Both the position numbers and the translations under genes were made by a program. A stretch of DNA of 64,000 nucleotides from NCBI RefSeq assembly GCF_015291725.1, contig NZ_CP030038.1, positions 1,663,001 through 1,727,000 on the forward strand. The letters are read 5' to 3'. Under the pieces are notes generated by a model. The model did not search any database. It worked only from the letters and a program-made list of their open reading frames with translations, and was not told the DNA's origin. Of this stretch, positions 53,976 to 61,719 are shown piece by piece. The number at the start of each line of letters is the position of its first letter. Position 1 is the first letter of the stretch. The stretch comes from Bradyrhizobium sp. CCBAU 51765. Its GTDB lineage: Bacteria; Pseudomonadota; Alphaproteobacteria; Rhizobiales; Xanthobacteraceae.

Positions 53976-54078
53976 TTCGTTCTCCCTGTTATTGTATTCG
54001 CCGCTCGTCGGTTGCGAGCTTCGGCTTGTCCCTGTCGTATTATTCCGGCAAAGGCTTCGTATCGCCGGAACCTGTCGC

Positions 54079-55179
54079 TCACGCGCCTCGCGGGCCTGAG
54101 GTTCTCAAATGTCCGATGTAGTCGCGGTTGAAAGTGAAGCCCCAGCCGGGCCGCTCGGGCACGATGGCGCAGCCATCGGCAAAGCTCAGCCGTTCATTGT
54201 AGAGCGGCGAGAACCAGGGCATGTATTCAAGGAACACGGCATTGGACAGCGCGCCGAGTGCCTGGATGCTTGTCTCAGGGAACAAGTGGCTCGACACCGC
54301 CACGTCGTGGCTCTCCGCCATATGGCCGACCCGTATGAATTCGCTCAAACCCCCAACCCTTTGCATGTCGGGCATCAAGATGTCAGCCGAGCGCAACTCC
54401 AGCATGCGGCGGAAACCGTAGCGGGTATATTCCGTCTCGCCCGATGCGATCGGCGTGTCGAGCGCGGCTGAGACACGGGCGAGGCCTTCCAGATCCCAGG
54501 CCGGCAGCGGTTCCTCGAACCAGGTGAGATCGAATTCCTCCAGCATCCGGCCGAGCCGGATCGCTTGTGCTTCGTTCAGGCCCTGGTTCGCATCGGCCAT
54601 CAGCTTAATCTTCGGGCCGATCGCCTGACGCACGGCCCGAACGCGGGCGATATCTTCCTTCGGGTCAGCATGGCCGAGCCGCATTTTCATGGCGCCAAAA
54701 CCTTCGGCCGCGAAGCGGCCCGCTTCCTCGACCAACTCGTCGGTGGCGAGCGACAGCCAGAGTCCGCCGCTGTGATAGACCGGCACGCGGTCCTGGGCGC
54801 CGCCCAGCATGCGATAGAGCGGCAGGCCCGCGGCCTTTCCCGCAAGATCCCAAAGCGCGCCGTCCAGGGCCGAGATGCCGACGACGGGGACCCCCTTGTG
54901 GCCGAGGAAATTGATGTCCTTCCAGGCGCGCGCCCAAAAATTCGCGATATGTCCGGCGTCGCGCCCGATAATGAGATCGGCGAGTTCATCGACCATCTTG
55001 CGCAGCACGGCGGTGCGCCGGTCGTTCAGCGTGAAGATCAGATTCTCGCCGGTCAGGCCTTCATCCGTCCTGACCGTGATCAGCACGCAGCCGAAATCGC
55101 GGATCTGGCCCAAGGCGCTGCCGATCGGCGACGGCAGGGTTACGAGAACGACTTCTGTCTCGACTTTGAGAACCTTCAT
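54079..55179 (-). CDS. Mandelate racemase/muconate lactonizing enzyme family protein (enolase superfamily) 1
   Basis: 366 residues from the ATG at 55179, overlapping the stop of the upstream paralogue (ATGA). Capping domain, then barrel motifs: GAMKMRLGH (catalytic Lys, with Arg where the second Lys of KxK is usual), LMADANQG, WFEEPLP and ASGETEYTRYG as the three metal-ligand strands, DILMPDMQRVGG (Asp of the His-Asp dyad), VSSHLFPE (catalytic His) and FLEYMPW. This is the mandelate-racemase subgroup pattern, consistent with an acid-sugar dehydratase or racemase. The exact substrate is unknown. Confidence 0.88.
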   Translation of the reverse strand: MKVLKVETEVVLVTLPSPIGSALGQIRDFGCVLITVRTDEGLTGENLIFTLNDRRTAVLRKMVDELADLIIGRDAGHIANFWARAWKDINFLGHKGVPVVGISALDGALWDLAGKAAGLPLYRMLGGAQDRVPVYHSGGLWLSLATDELVEEAGRFAAEGFGAMKMRLGHADPKEDIARVRAVRQAIGPKIKLMADANQGLNEAQAIRLGRMLEEFDLTWFEEPLPAWDLEGLARVSAALDTPIASGETEYTRYGFRRMLELRSADILMPDMQRVGGLSEFIRVGHMAESHDVAVSSHLFPETSIQALGALSNAVFLEYMPWFSPLYNERLSFADGCAIVPERPGWGFTFNRDYIGHLRTSGPRGA

Positions 55180-56297
55180 GAGTGGGCCCGCCATTCATTG
55201 CGTATGGTTTCGCCAACGCGGTAACGCCGGAGCACGTCCAGATCCGGTTCGCAGCCGAGCCCGGGACCATGAGGCAGGTTGAGTTTGCCGTCCTTGGCGC
55301 GCACCCACGGGTCGAACGGATTGGCCTCCATCTCGAGCCAGAGCACTTCGATGAACGGCTTTTCCATGCGCGCGGCAGCGATATGCAGAGTGGCGACGAA
55401 GCCCGGACCGAAATAGGGACTGTGCGGAGCAACCGCCACGCCATGGGTCTCGCACAAGTCGAAAACCCTGAGCATCTCGCCGATACCGCCCACCTTGGTG
55501 ACGCTAGGCTGGGCGATGTCGATGGCTCCAGCCTCTATCAGCGACTTGAAACCGAACACCCCGGCGACATTCTCACCGGCCGAAATGGGGATGCCATGGG
55601 CGCGGATGCTGGCAAGCCCATGCACGTCCTCTGGTGGCCACACCGGCTCTTCGAGCCAGTAGAGCCCATCACCGGCCAGCGAGGCGGCCATTTCACGCGC
55701 CACCTGCGGCGACCAGGCACAATTAACATCAAGCATGATCGCAGCATCGCTCGCGACGCGCTGCGCAGCGAGCACTGCCGGCCTGGTCACCTCATGCAGC
55801 TTGATGAAGCGATAACCGGCGGCGCGTGCATCCGCCGTGTTCTTGGACACCAAGGCGTCGTCCCCATAGTTCAAGAGGCTAGCATAGCCGTCCATCGGCC
55901 CTGGATCGCGTCCGCCGAGCAGGCGATAGAGCGGTTGGCCCGCGCGCTTTCCCGCGAGGTCCCAAAGTGCGATTTCGATGCCGGACCAGCCATACAGAAA
56001 GGAGCCGTTGCGGCCGAGCAGATGCAGCGCATGTGATATTTGTCGTGACAAGCCGTTGATGTCCCCGGCATCCCGCCCGAGTACCAGCGGCGCTACGATG
56101 GTGTCGATCGCCGTTTTGGTGGCGGGAATGGCGGCATGGCCGAAAGCCTCCCCCCAGCCGCTGCGACCGTCCTCGGTCTCTACCTTGACGATAAGCACGT
56201 CGAGCGTCGTCCAGGGCTTGCCGGCAAAAGCGGGCTTCGGGCCGCCCATGTCGAAGGGCAGCGACACAACGCAGGTCTCAACCGCGGTAATCTTCAT
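55176..56297 (-). CDS. Mandelate racemase/muconate lactonizing enzyme family protein (enolase superfamily) 2
   Basis: 373 residues, first gene of the island operon. Barrel motifs: YRFIKLHEVTR (Lys with His in the KxK second position), IMLDVNCAW, WLEEPVWPPED, SAGENVAG, DIAQPSVTKVGGIGEM and VAPHSPYFGPG. The N-terminal part has WGEAFGH and LWDLAGKRAGQPLYRLLGG, as in other capping domains. It is a distinct subgroup from its neighbour. Tandem paralogues under one LysR regulator suggest consecutive or alternative reactions on an imported acid. Confidence 0.88.
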   Translation of the reverse strand: MKITAVETCVVSLPFDMGGPKPAFAGKPWTTLDVLIVKVETEDGRSGWGEAFGHAAIPATKTAIDTIVAPLVLGRDAGDINGLSRQISHALHLLGRNGSFLYGWSGIEIALWDLAGKRAGQPLYRLLGGRDPGPMDGYASLLNYGDDALVSKNTADARAAGYRFIKLHEVTRPAVLAAQRVASDAAIMLDVNCAWSPQVAREMAASLAGDGLYWLEEPVWPPEDVHGLASIRAHGIPISAGENVAGVFGFKSLIEAGAIDIAQPSVTKVGGIGEMLRVFDLCETHGVAVAPHSPYFGPGFVATLHIAAARMEKPFIEVLWLEMEANPFDPWVRAKDGKLNLPHGPGLGCEPDLDVLRRYRVGETIRNEWRAHS

Positions 56298-56368
56298 GGC
56301 TGGTCAGCGTTTCCTCAGGATTCTTGACCGGCACGCTAGGCATCCCCCGAAATAAGTTCAATTGCGCC

Positions 56369-56390
56369 TGCCTTAATTCTGTATAAGGCA
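56369..56390. promoter_or_regulatory. LysR-type operator
   Basis: Perfect inverted repeat tgcctta-N8-taaggca in the 98-base divergent region between the enolase operon and the LysR gene, ending five bases before the LysR start. Size and symmetry fit a LysR recognition site (T-N11-A type) and imply autoregulation. Confidence 0.7.
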
Positions 56391-56395
56391 AACTG

Positions 56396-57307
56396 ATGTC
56401 ACTCAGTCTGCGCCAGCTTGAAGTCGTCCATGCCGTCAGCCGCAGCGGCTCGGTGACGGCGGCTGCGGACGCGCTCGGAATCTCGCAGCCCGCGGTGAGC
56501 ATGATGCTGAGGGACTGCGCCCGGCTCGCCGGCTTTCCCCTGTTCCTGAGAAAGCAAGGGCGGTTGCAGCCGACGGCCGAGACCAAGCTCCTGCTCCCCC
56601 ACCTCGAACGGGTGTTCGACGGTGTCGAGCGGATCGGGCGGCTAATCGAAGACATGGGCGACGCCCATGTCGGCACCATTCAGATCGCCGCGACCGCAAC
56701 GCTCGCGGACAATATCCTGCCCGTGGCGATCGCCGCGTTTCAGCAGGCGCGGCCGCGCGTTCACATCGTGGTGCGCACCACCGACAGCCCGAGCGTCATC
56801 GCCAGCGTCCTGCGCGAGGAGGTCGACCTAGGTCTCGTCCTGTCGCCGCTCATCCATCACGACGCGCTCGCGCTCGATCTTTGCATCGCCGACCTCGTCG
56901 CCATTGTCCATCCAGGCCACGAACTCGCCCGCCGCGAGGTCGTCGAGCCAAGCGATATGGAGCGCTTTCCGCTGATCTCATTCAGCCGCAGCCAGCCACT
57001 CGGCACGTTGGTCGAGCAGGCCTTTCGCGAGGCCGGCGTGCCCCGTCGCATCGCTCTCGAGGTCAACCAGTCGTCGGTCGCCTGTTCGCTGGCGCGCGCG
57101 GGTGCCGGCATCGCGGTGATTGACCCGTTCTGGATAATCGAAGCACGAGAGCATGGCGTCGTCTGTCTGAAATTCCGGCCAAAGACGCCGGTTACAGCCC
57201 AGGTTCTGGTCAACAAGAGCACGCCCCTGTCGCGGTCGGCGCGCCACTTCCTCGTCACGCTACGCCAAACGGCACGGTCCCTGCCGCATCAGGGTGCGCT
57301 GCGGTGA
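56396..57307 (+). CDS. LysR family transcriptional regulator of the catabolic island
   Basis: 303 residues. N-terminal winged helix: SLRQLEVVHAVSRSGSVTAAADALGISQPAVSMMLRDCARLAGFPLFLRKQGRLQPT. The effector domain contains GTIQIAATATLADNILPVAIAAFQQARP and EVDLGLVLSPLIHHDAL, as in CysB/GbpR-like regulators. Divergent from the enolase-ABC operon, with a clear operator between them, so it very probably responds to the imported compound. No good Shine-Dalgarno precedes its ATG. Confidence 0.9.
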   Translation: MSLSLRQLEVVHAVSRSGSVTAAADALGISQPAVSMMLRDCARLAGFPLFLRKQGRLQPTAETKLLLPHLERVFDGVERIGRLIEDMGDAHVGTIQIAATATLADNILPVAIAAFQQARPRVHIVVRTTDSPSVIASVLREEVDLGLVLSPLIHHDALALDLCIADLVAIVHPGHELARREVVEPSDMERFPLISFSRSQPLGTLVEQAFREAGVPRRIALEVNQSSVACSLARAGAGIAVIDPFWIIEAREHGVVCLKFRPKTPVTAQVLVNKSTPLSRSARHFLVTLRQTARSLPHQGALR

Positions 57308-57381
57308 CGATCAGCTGCTGAAATTCGGCCAGGGCTCCATCGCAGACTTTCCTCACGATATCTCAAGCAGAATCGATTTTT

Positions 57382-57427
57382 CCCTCTCAAGGCTGAAACA
57401 GGGGTTCGATTCCCCTAGGGAGCGCCA
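57382..57427 (+). tRNA. 3' half of tRNA-Glu(CTC), remnant / attachment site
   Basis: Anticodon loop CTCTCAA (anticodon CTC), 3' stem GGCTG, T arm AGGGG-TTCGATT-CCCCT, 3' acceptor strand AGGGAGC, G, CCA. Upstream bases (aatcgatttttcc) do not give a D arm or 5' acceptor strand, so the gene is cut at the anticodon stem. This is the expected footprint of an integrase that recombines in the anticodon region. The intact tRNA-Glu gene is not in the window. Confidence 0.82.
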
Positions 57428-57558
57428 GAAATTTCAATGCCTTAGAGCTTGAACTGAAAAGTCGTCGAATATCCGTTGAATAAGCGTCGACGAACGTTGG
57501 CGAACCCCGCCGCACTAATTTAGTGATCCGGTGGCAACTTCGTGCGCCGAATTCAGAG

Positions 57559-58755
57559 CTACGCGTCATAAAGTTCATGCGCGAACATGCGGATCTCGCT
57601 GGACGCAGCATCGCCTAGCGCCCGGAGGTAATCGAGAAACTCTTGCGGATTGCTCATCGAGAAAATGCGCGCGCGGTAGTTCAGCTCGGAACGAAGCCGG
57701 CCTTGCTGTAACAAAGACGAGCATTGCCGATCGACAAACATGGCATCGACATATGGCGCATAGGTCGCGATCGCCGTAAAATCGCTAAGGATGCCCGCAC
57801 TCAATTTTGGGCTTTGTCCCGACGAGACGCGCCAGCCGAGCGCAGCCATAAGATAGGCGAATATTTTATGCGCCGGCTGCTGCTCGTTGCCTTTCCAATC
57901 AAGGAAGGTAGACACGTCCTTGCCGGGCACGGCACGCTTGGCGAATAGGGTCGCGAGCTCCTTGTACCTGTTTTGCAAGCCGAAGCTTATATCCAGCACG
58001 CTGGATGGATCATCGGATGCAAAAGCCGCGTAGCTTCGCTTCACTTCCTCTTGGACGGCGTAGCGCATGGCCGGCCCATAGCTTGAGAGCTCATGCTTCA
58101 GGACCTGATCAAAGGTAGCTCGGTTCTTCACCCAGCCTTCCGCCAGCTGTTTCAGGCTGTCCTCGGCCGTTGCCTTGCTCTTCCGTAAGCCCGGCGCAAA
58201 CATCGAATAGTCGGAGTTCACCCCGATATGATAGATCGGTAGCCAGACATTGCGATCGCCGGACAACACGTCGTCAACGTTGAAGCTCAGGGCAGGTGGT
58301 CCTTCCCCGCTGAGATAGGCTTCGGCAAATATCCACTCCTGCAGGCGGGCGATACTGTCGCTGTTCTCGAATCGCGTCTCGCCGCTGAACATCTCGTGCG
58401 CGAGACGGAGCTCCTCTGGCGAATGGAAAACAATCGTCTCGTCGGAATGAAGATTCGAGAATGGAAAGATGACCTGTTGCCTCAAATACGCGCGGTTGGC
58501 GAGCGCGTAGCAATCCTGCCAGAATTGCTCACTAGGTGCGCCGACGCGCCGCGTCTTTGTTTTGGTTTTGTATAGCTCACTGACGGCGAACTGGTCGAGG
58601 TAGACAACACGCTTATCCAGATCGGGAAGAATCTCTCCGTGCGAATAGCGACATTCTGCGCAGCGCTTCTCCGCTACGTTGCCGCCGACAGAAAGCGTGC
58701 CAAACGCTTCCGCTCTGCATTTCGGGCATTTTCGATATGGCGGCAATTCAAACAT
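57559..58755 (-). CDS. Zinc-ribbon plus PIN-like putative nuclease in ubiquitin-like operon
   Basis: 398 residues, start 52 bases after the E1 stop. The N-terminus is a zinc ribbon: Cys10-x2-Cys13 and Cys32-x2-Cys35. It is followed by VVYLDQFAVSEL (Asp54), a first acidic strand as in PIN nucleases. A helical middle leads to a conserved-looking acidic end: ILSDFTAIATYAPYVDAMFVDRQC, whose spaced Asp residues resemble PIN-like active sites. I therefore predict an RNase/DNase-like toxin or effector, but the PIN assignment is by eye only. Last gene of the ubiquitin-like operon; composition is less GC-rich than the core genome. Confidence 0.6.
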   Translation of the reverse strand: MFELPPYRKCPKCRAEAFGTLSVGGNVAEKRCAECRYSHGEILPDLDKRVVYLDQFAVSELYKTKTKTRRVGAPSEQFWQDCYALANRAYLRQQVIFPFSNLHSDETIVFHSPEELRLAHEMFSGETRFENSDSIARLQEWIFAEAYLSGEGPPALSFNVDDVLSGDRNVWLPIYHIGVNSDYSMFAPGLRKSKATAEDSLKQLAEGWVKNRATFDQVLKHELSSYGPAMRYAVQEEVKRSYAAFASDDPSSVLDISFGLQNRYKELATLFAKRAVPGKDVSTFLDWKGNEQQPAHKIFAYLMAALGWRVSSGQSPKLSAGILSDFTAIATYAPYVDAMFVDRQCSSLLQQGRLRSELNYRARIFSMSNPQEFLDYLRALGDAASSEIRMFAHELYDA

Positions 58756-58807
58756 GCGGCGGTGTCAGGATCGAAAACATCAATTAGCAGGAAGAGGCGT
58801 ACGCCCG

Positions 58808-60172
58808 TCACGCGGCTGCTGCGACACTGCCAGGATTGAAGGCCTGCAGCGCGGGTCCCTCGATCGCAGTGAAATCTCTTGGATCGCGCAGGTGGATCGA
58901 AACGAGTTCGTAGGATTGTCCACCCATACAAAGCCTCACAAGTTCGCTGATGGCGAGCGCTGCGGCCACTGAACCGACAAACGGGGCGCCAATCGATCGG
59001 CCAGCCAGCCTTATGGTCCCGCAGCGGTCGCCCGACTTCTCCAACATTGCGCGATAGGCGGGGAGGGTGATGTCCGCGTCCGATGATCCAGCCTGCGACC
59101 ACACCTCTCGGGCAGGTATGGACGACGGAAATGTGTGTAGGTCGATCCCGAGGAAATCCTGCGGCCCTCGCCCGAGACCTGCTTCGATCACTCGGCCGAA
59201 TCCCACGTCCTCGATCGCTTGCCGTGCAAGTGCATTGTCTACGCCGATCAATGCTACACTAGGCTCCCGAGGCCCGACCACAAAGTTTGGCGCGAAGTCT
59301 CGCTCGACAATTGAGGCTTCGAAGCCTCGGGCTTCAGCCCATGCTGCCATCGCACGCGTCTTCTTGGTGCGGAGCATGGTGCGTGTGGTCAACATTGACG
59401 TGCTGAGATTTGAAGGCGCGACGACATCAGTGTCCTGTAAGACTACGCGCAGGGCCTTGTGACCGTAGGGCAGAAGCCCGAGCGTCCAAAGGTAGGCCTG
59501 CCCGAGGTTACCCATACCTACCATCCAAATATCAGAAGGAAGTCGATCTAGCGAAGGTCCGCTTGCTCCCTTCAGCCAGTCACGGCGCAGGTCCCAAAGA
59601 TCGAGTCCGACAGTTCGGCGGCAGGCGATCGGCGTACCGCCGCGCGCACGCTGGAACAACTCGGCAACACCGAGTGATCCCGCCAGGACTCCGGCCGGCG
59701 TGAAGACGCCCGTTTCAGCGAGGCGCAGTCTGCTGCTTGCTGGCACGACCCCGCCGCACCAGTCTGCAAAAGTGACGCGCAATGCAAGCGGTTCGAGGTC
59801 GACGCTGCCTATCGGCCCTATCACCAGCGTTGGTAGATCCTTGCGGACGTCACTTGCGACGCGTCCACCCAAGCCCGCCACCGCGTTCTCGACGCTTTCA
59901 AAGCCCGGGATCGAAACTAGTAGGCTGCCTCGTGCCCCTATGACGCTGACGCCGCCGAGAAATGCGCGTGCTCCGGAATTCACCGCAGTCAGCAGGGCGG
60001 CTTGCAACACCGCGCTGTCTGCGACGTCTGGCCCGACTACGATTTGCATGCGATACCCGGCGAAGATGCGTTCGGCTTCGTCTATGGTGGAAGCCTCGCC
60101 GGTGTCGAGCGCGATCTTAACTAGACGGTTGAGCCCATCGGCCTTCGCTTCGAGTTCAGTCATGCCGTTCAT
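58808..60172 (-). CDS. ThiF-type E1-like ubiquitin-activating protein
   Basis: 454 residues from the ATG at 60172 with GGAGAATAAC upstream, one base after the JAB stop. The first 200 residues are an extra domain of unknown or inactive-adenylation type. Then a ThiF fold: nucleotide loop GMGNLG (residues 219-224), VVLQDTDVVAPSNLSTSM (ATP/Mg Asp and the SNL segment). A candidate catalytic Cys384 lies in DRCGTIRLAGRSIGAPFVGSVAAALAISELVR. Such proteins adenylate the C-terminus of a ubiquitin-like protein and take it up as a thioester. No E2 is fused, unlike CBASS Cap2. Confidence 0.87.
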   Translation of the reverse strand: MNGMTELEAKADGLNRLVKIALDTGEASTIDEAERIFAGYRMQIVVGPDVADSAVLQAALLTAVNSGARAFLGGVSVIGARGSLLVSIPGFESVENAVAGLGGRVASDVRKDLPTLVIGPIGSVDLEPLALRVTFADWCGGVVPASSRLRLAETGVFTPAGVLAGSLGVAELFQRARGGTPIACRRTVGLDLWDLRRDWLKGASGPSLDRLPSDIWMVGMGNLGQAYLWTLGLLPYGHKALRVVLQDTDVVAPSNLSTSMLTTRTMLRTKKTRAMAAWAEARGFEASIVERDFAPNFVVGPREPSVALIGVDNALARQAIEDVGFGRVIEAGLGRGPQDFLGIDLHTFPSSIPAREVWSQAGSSDADITLPAYRAMLEKSGDRCGTIRLAGRSIGAPFVGSVAAALAISELVRLCMGGQSYELVSIHLRDPRDFTAIEGPALQAFNPGSVAAAA

Positions 60173-60173
60173 G

Positions 60174-60638
60174 TTATTCTCCAATCTTGAGGGTCGAGCC
60201 GCGGCAGCCGCCACGAGGCTGCCAACGATGATCACCCAAATATTCGTAAACCCCGACGCTCCATCGTCGTATGGGCGGCTTGGCCATGCGAGGCAGAATG
60301 ATCGCGATGTGACCGGGACGCGCGATCATCGGATTTTGGCGATCGGAGCTGCTTTGGCCGGCTCCGAGCGGATGGACGTGCGCGTCGGCGATAACTGTCA
60401 TTTCCAGCTCTGAGCATCTGTCCCACAGCCTTGAGAAGGCGTCGGCGTGCAAAATGCAGACGCCCGAATCATATGCGCCGCGATCGAGTTCGTCGTAGTA
60501 GACGAGCTTCAAAGCTCGACGCTCACCTTCTGTACGGTGACCAAGGAGAAACGCTCCGGATTCGTGTCGATTCTCCGTTTTGCGATGAAGCTCGGATGTG
60601 AGTTCGGTCCACAGGGGGCGCGCGATATGCAGAGCCAT
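60174..60638 (-). CDS. JAB/JAMM-family metalloprotease (deubiquitinase-like)
   Basis: 154 residues from the ATG at 60638, one base after the E2 stop. JAMM zinc site: Glu26 (RHESGAFLLG), then His87-Val-His89-Pro and Ser96/Asp99 in HVHPLGAGQSSSDR, i.e. the HxHP-x5-SxxD form found in prokaryotic JABs, followed by NPMIARPGHIAIILP. In ubiquitin-like operons this protease trims the Ubl precursor or removes it from targets. The Ubl here already ends in Gly, so deconjugation is the likelier job. Confidence 0.9.
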   Translation of the reverse strand: MALHIARPLWTELTSELHRKTENRHESGAFLLGHRTEGERRALKLVYYDELDRGAYDSGVCILHADAFSRLWDRCSELEMTVIADAHVHPLGAGQSSSDRQNPMIARPGHIAIILPRMAKPPIRRWSVGVYEYLGDHRWQPRGGCRGSTLKIGE

Positions 60639-60639
60639 G

Positions 60640-61107
60640 TCAACCCGCCTGTCCCAAATAGTCGCCGGAATTGAGCAAGTCATGAACGATGCGCAGGTAG
60701 TGCACGATGCCGACCGACGGGTCCCAAATCAGGCTGGGATGTTCTCCGTACCAGTTTGCATGGCCCTCGATGGATTGGCGGTCGCACGGGAGGTAAAGAC
60801 ACGATCCGTTCTTCCATCCTGGATTGAAGGCCAGCGGAATGCGGCTCCTTCCTTTGGGCCATTGATTGTTGGCCAAGGGTGCATCACGAGCGATGTCCCA
60901 AGGCCGTGCCGTCGGCGGCGTTCGCGGGTAGCCGCAACATTCAAAGCGAAGGCCGTATTTTACGCCGTCCGCGGCCCGCACGCCGAATACTGCGTACGGC
61001 CAACTTACGGAAACCAGGCGCCATCTTCCCGACGAGGCGCCGAGCAGGAAACTTCCGCTCGCGAGATGCGCGCGGAAGACCTTCTCGTCCGGTGCTGCGA
61101 CCGCCAT
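60640..61107 (-). CDS. E2-like ubiquitin-conjugating protein
   Basis: 155 residues from the ATG at 61107, four bases after the Ubl stop. The C-terminal half has the E2-family pattern of bacterial conjugation operons: [45 protein letters not shown]. Cys103 and Cys108 are both present; LPCDR (Cys108) is the likelier thioester site. The N-terminal half has [18 protein letters not shown] beta strands, as in the UBC meander. It would accept the Ubl from E1 and pass it to a target. Confidence 0.78.
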   Translation of the reverse strand: MAVAAPDEKVFRAHLASGSFLLGASSGRWRLVSVSWPYAVFGVRAADGVKYGLRFECCGYPRTPPTARPWDIARDAPLANNQWPKGRSRIPLAFNPGWKNGSCLYLPCDRQSIEGHANWYGEHPSLIWDPSVGIVHYLRIVHDLLNSGDYLGQAG

Positions 61108-61111
61108 TGCG

Positions 61112-61627
61112 TCAGCCCTCCACCCGCTTCCGCGGCACAAGATCGAGCTCAACAGAACACACCTTGCCACTGGTAAGAGCACCGATATGCACGTCGCGGT
61201 CAGGACGCTTTTGCGTGCCGCGGATTTCCAGCACGTGTTCCGCAGCGTCGCGCGGGGAAAGGCCGAATTTTCGTCGCGCCGCCCAGTGATGGACCCGCCC
61301 GATCGTGGCGCTCGGCGGGAATTTGCGCTTGGCAACTTCCCCGTTGAACCGCACCGATACCTCGACATGACGGCATCGCGTCACGTGGAGCTTGAGCGGG
61401 ATGAGGATCGCCTCCTCATCGGTGCAAAGGGGGAGCAGCTCCTCCACGATGGTCTCCAGACCGAGCGGCGCGTGCGCGTCCTCAGCGAAGACCAGGAGCT
61501 CCTCAGGATTGCCGAGAGAAGGTGCGAGGTTCGCAAGAATCTCGGCGATCGAGTGGATCGGAGCCGCCTGGCCGACCAAGATCTCGGAAAATTCTCCACC
61601 CTGGATGAACACGTCGATTGACTTCAT
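61112..61627 (-). CDS. Tandem ubiquitin-like protein ending in glycine
   Basis: 171 residues; AAGGGA lies seven bases upstream of the ATG at 61627. The protein looks like two beta-grasp units: residues about 1-80 ([14 protein letters not shown] up to [10 protein letters not shown]) and about 84-167 ([34 protein letters not shown] up to [12 protein letters not shown]). It ends VEG immediately before the stop, giving an exposed C-terminal glycine suitable for adenylation. Gene order directly upstream of E2, JAB and E1 supports a conjugatable ubiquitin-like modifier comparable to BilA. Confidence 0.82.
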   Translation of the reverse strand: MKSIDVFIQGGEFSEILVGQAAPIHSIAEILANLAPSLGNPEELLVFAEDAHAPLGLETIVEELLPLCTDEEAILIPLKLHVTRCRHVEVSVRFNGEVAKRKFPPSATIGRVHHWAARRKFGLSPRDAAEHVLEIRGTQKRPDRDVHIGALTSGKVCSVELDLVPRKRVEG

Positions 61628-61719
61628 TGTATGTCCCTTATTTTCGCGCCGCCCGGCAATCGGAACAGCTGCTCAAAGGGTAAGTCGCGGCGTGTTGAAA
61701 AAACCGGAAGTCGGGACGA

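Noticed and set aside
57387-57611. Small minus-strand protein containing ALPRGIEPLFQP
   Set aside because: Antisense translation across the tRNA-Glu fragment.
58808-61107. CBASS type II (Cap2/Cap3) ancillary genes
   Set aside because: E1 and E2 are separate proteins, a dedicated ubiquitin-like protein is present, and there is no CD-NTase gene in the window.
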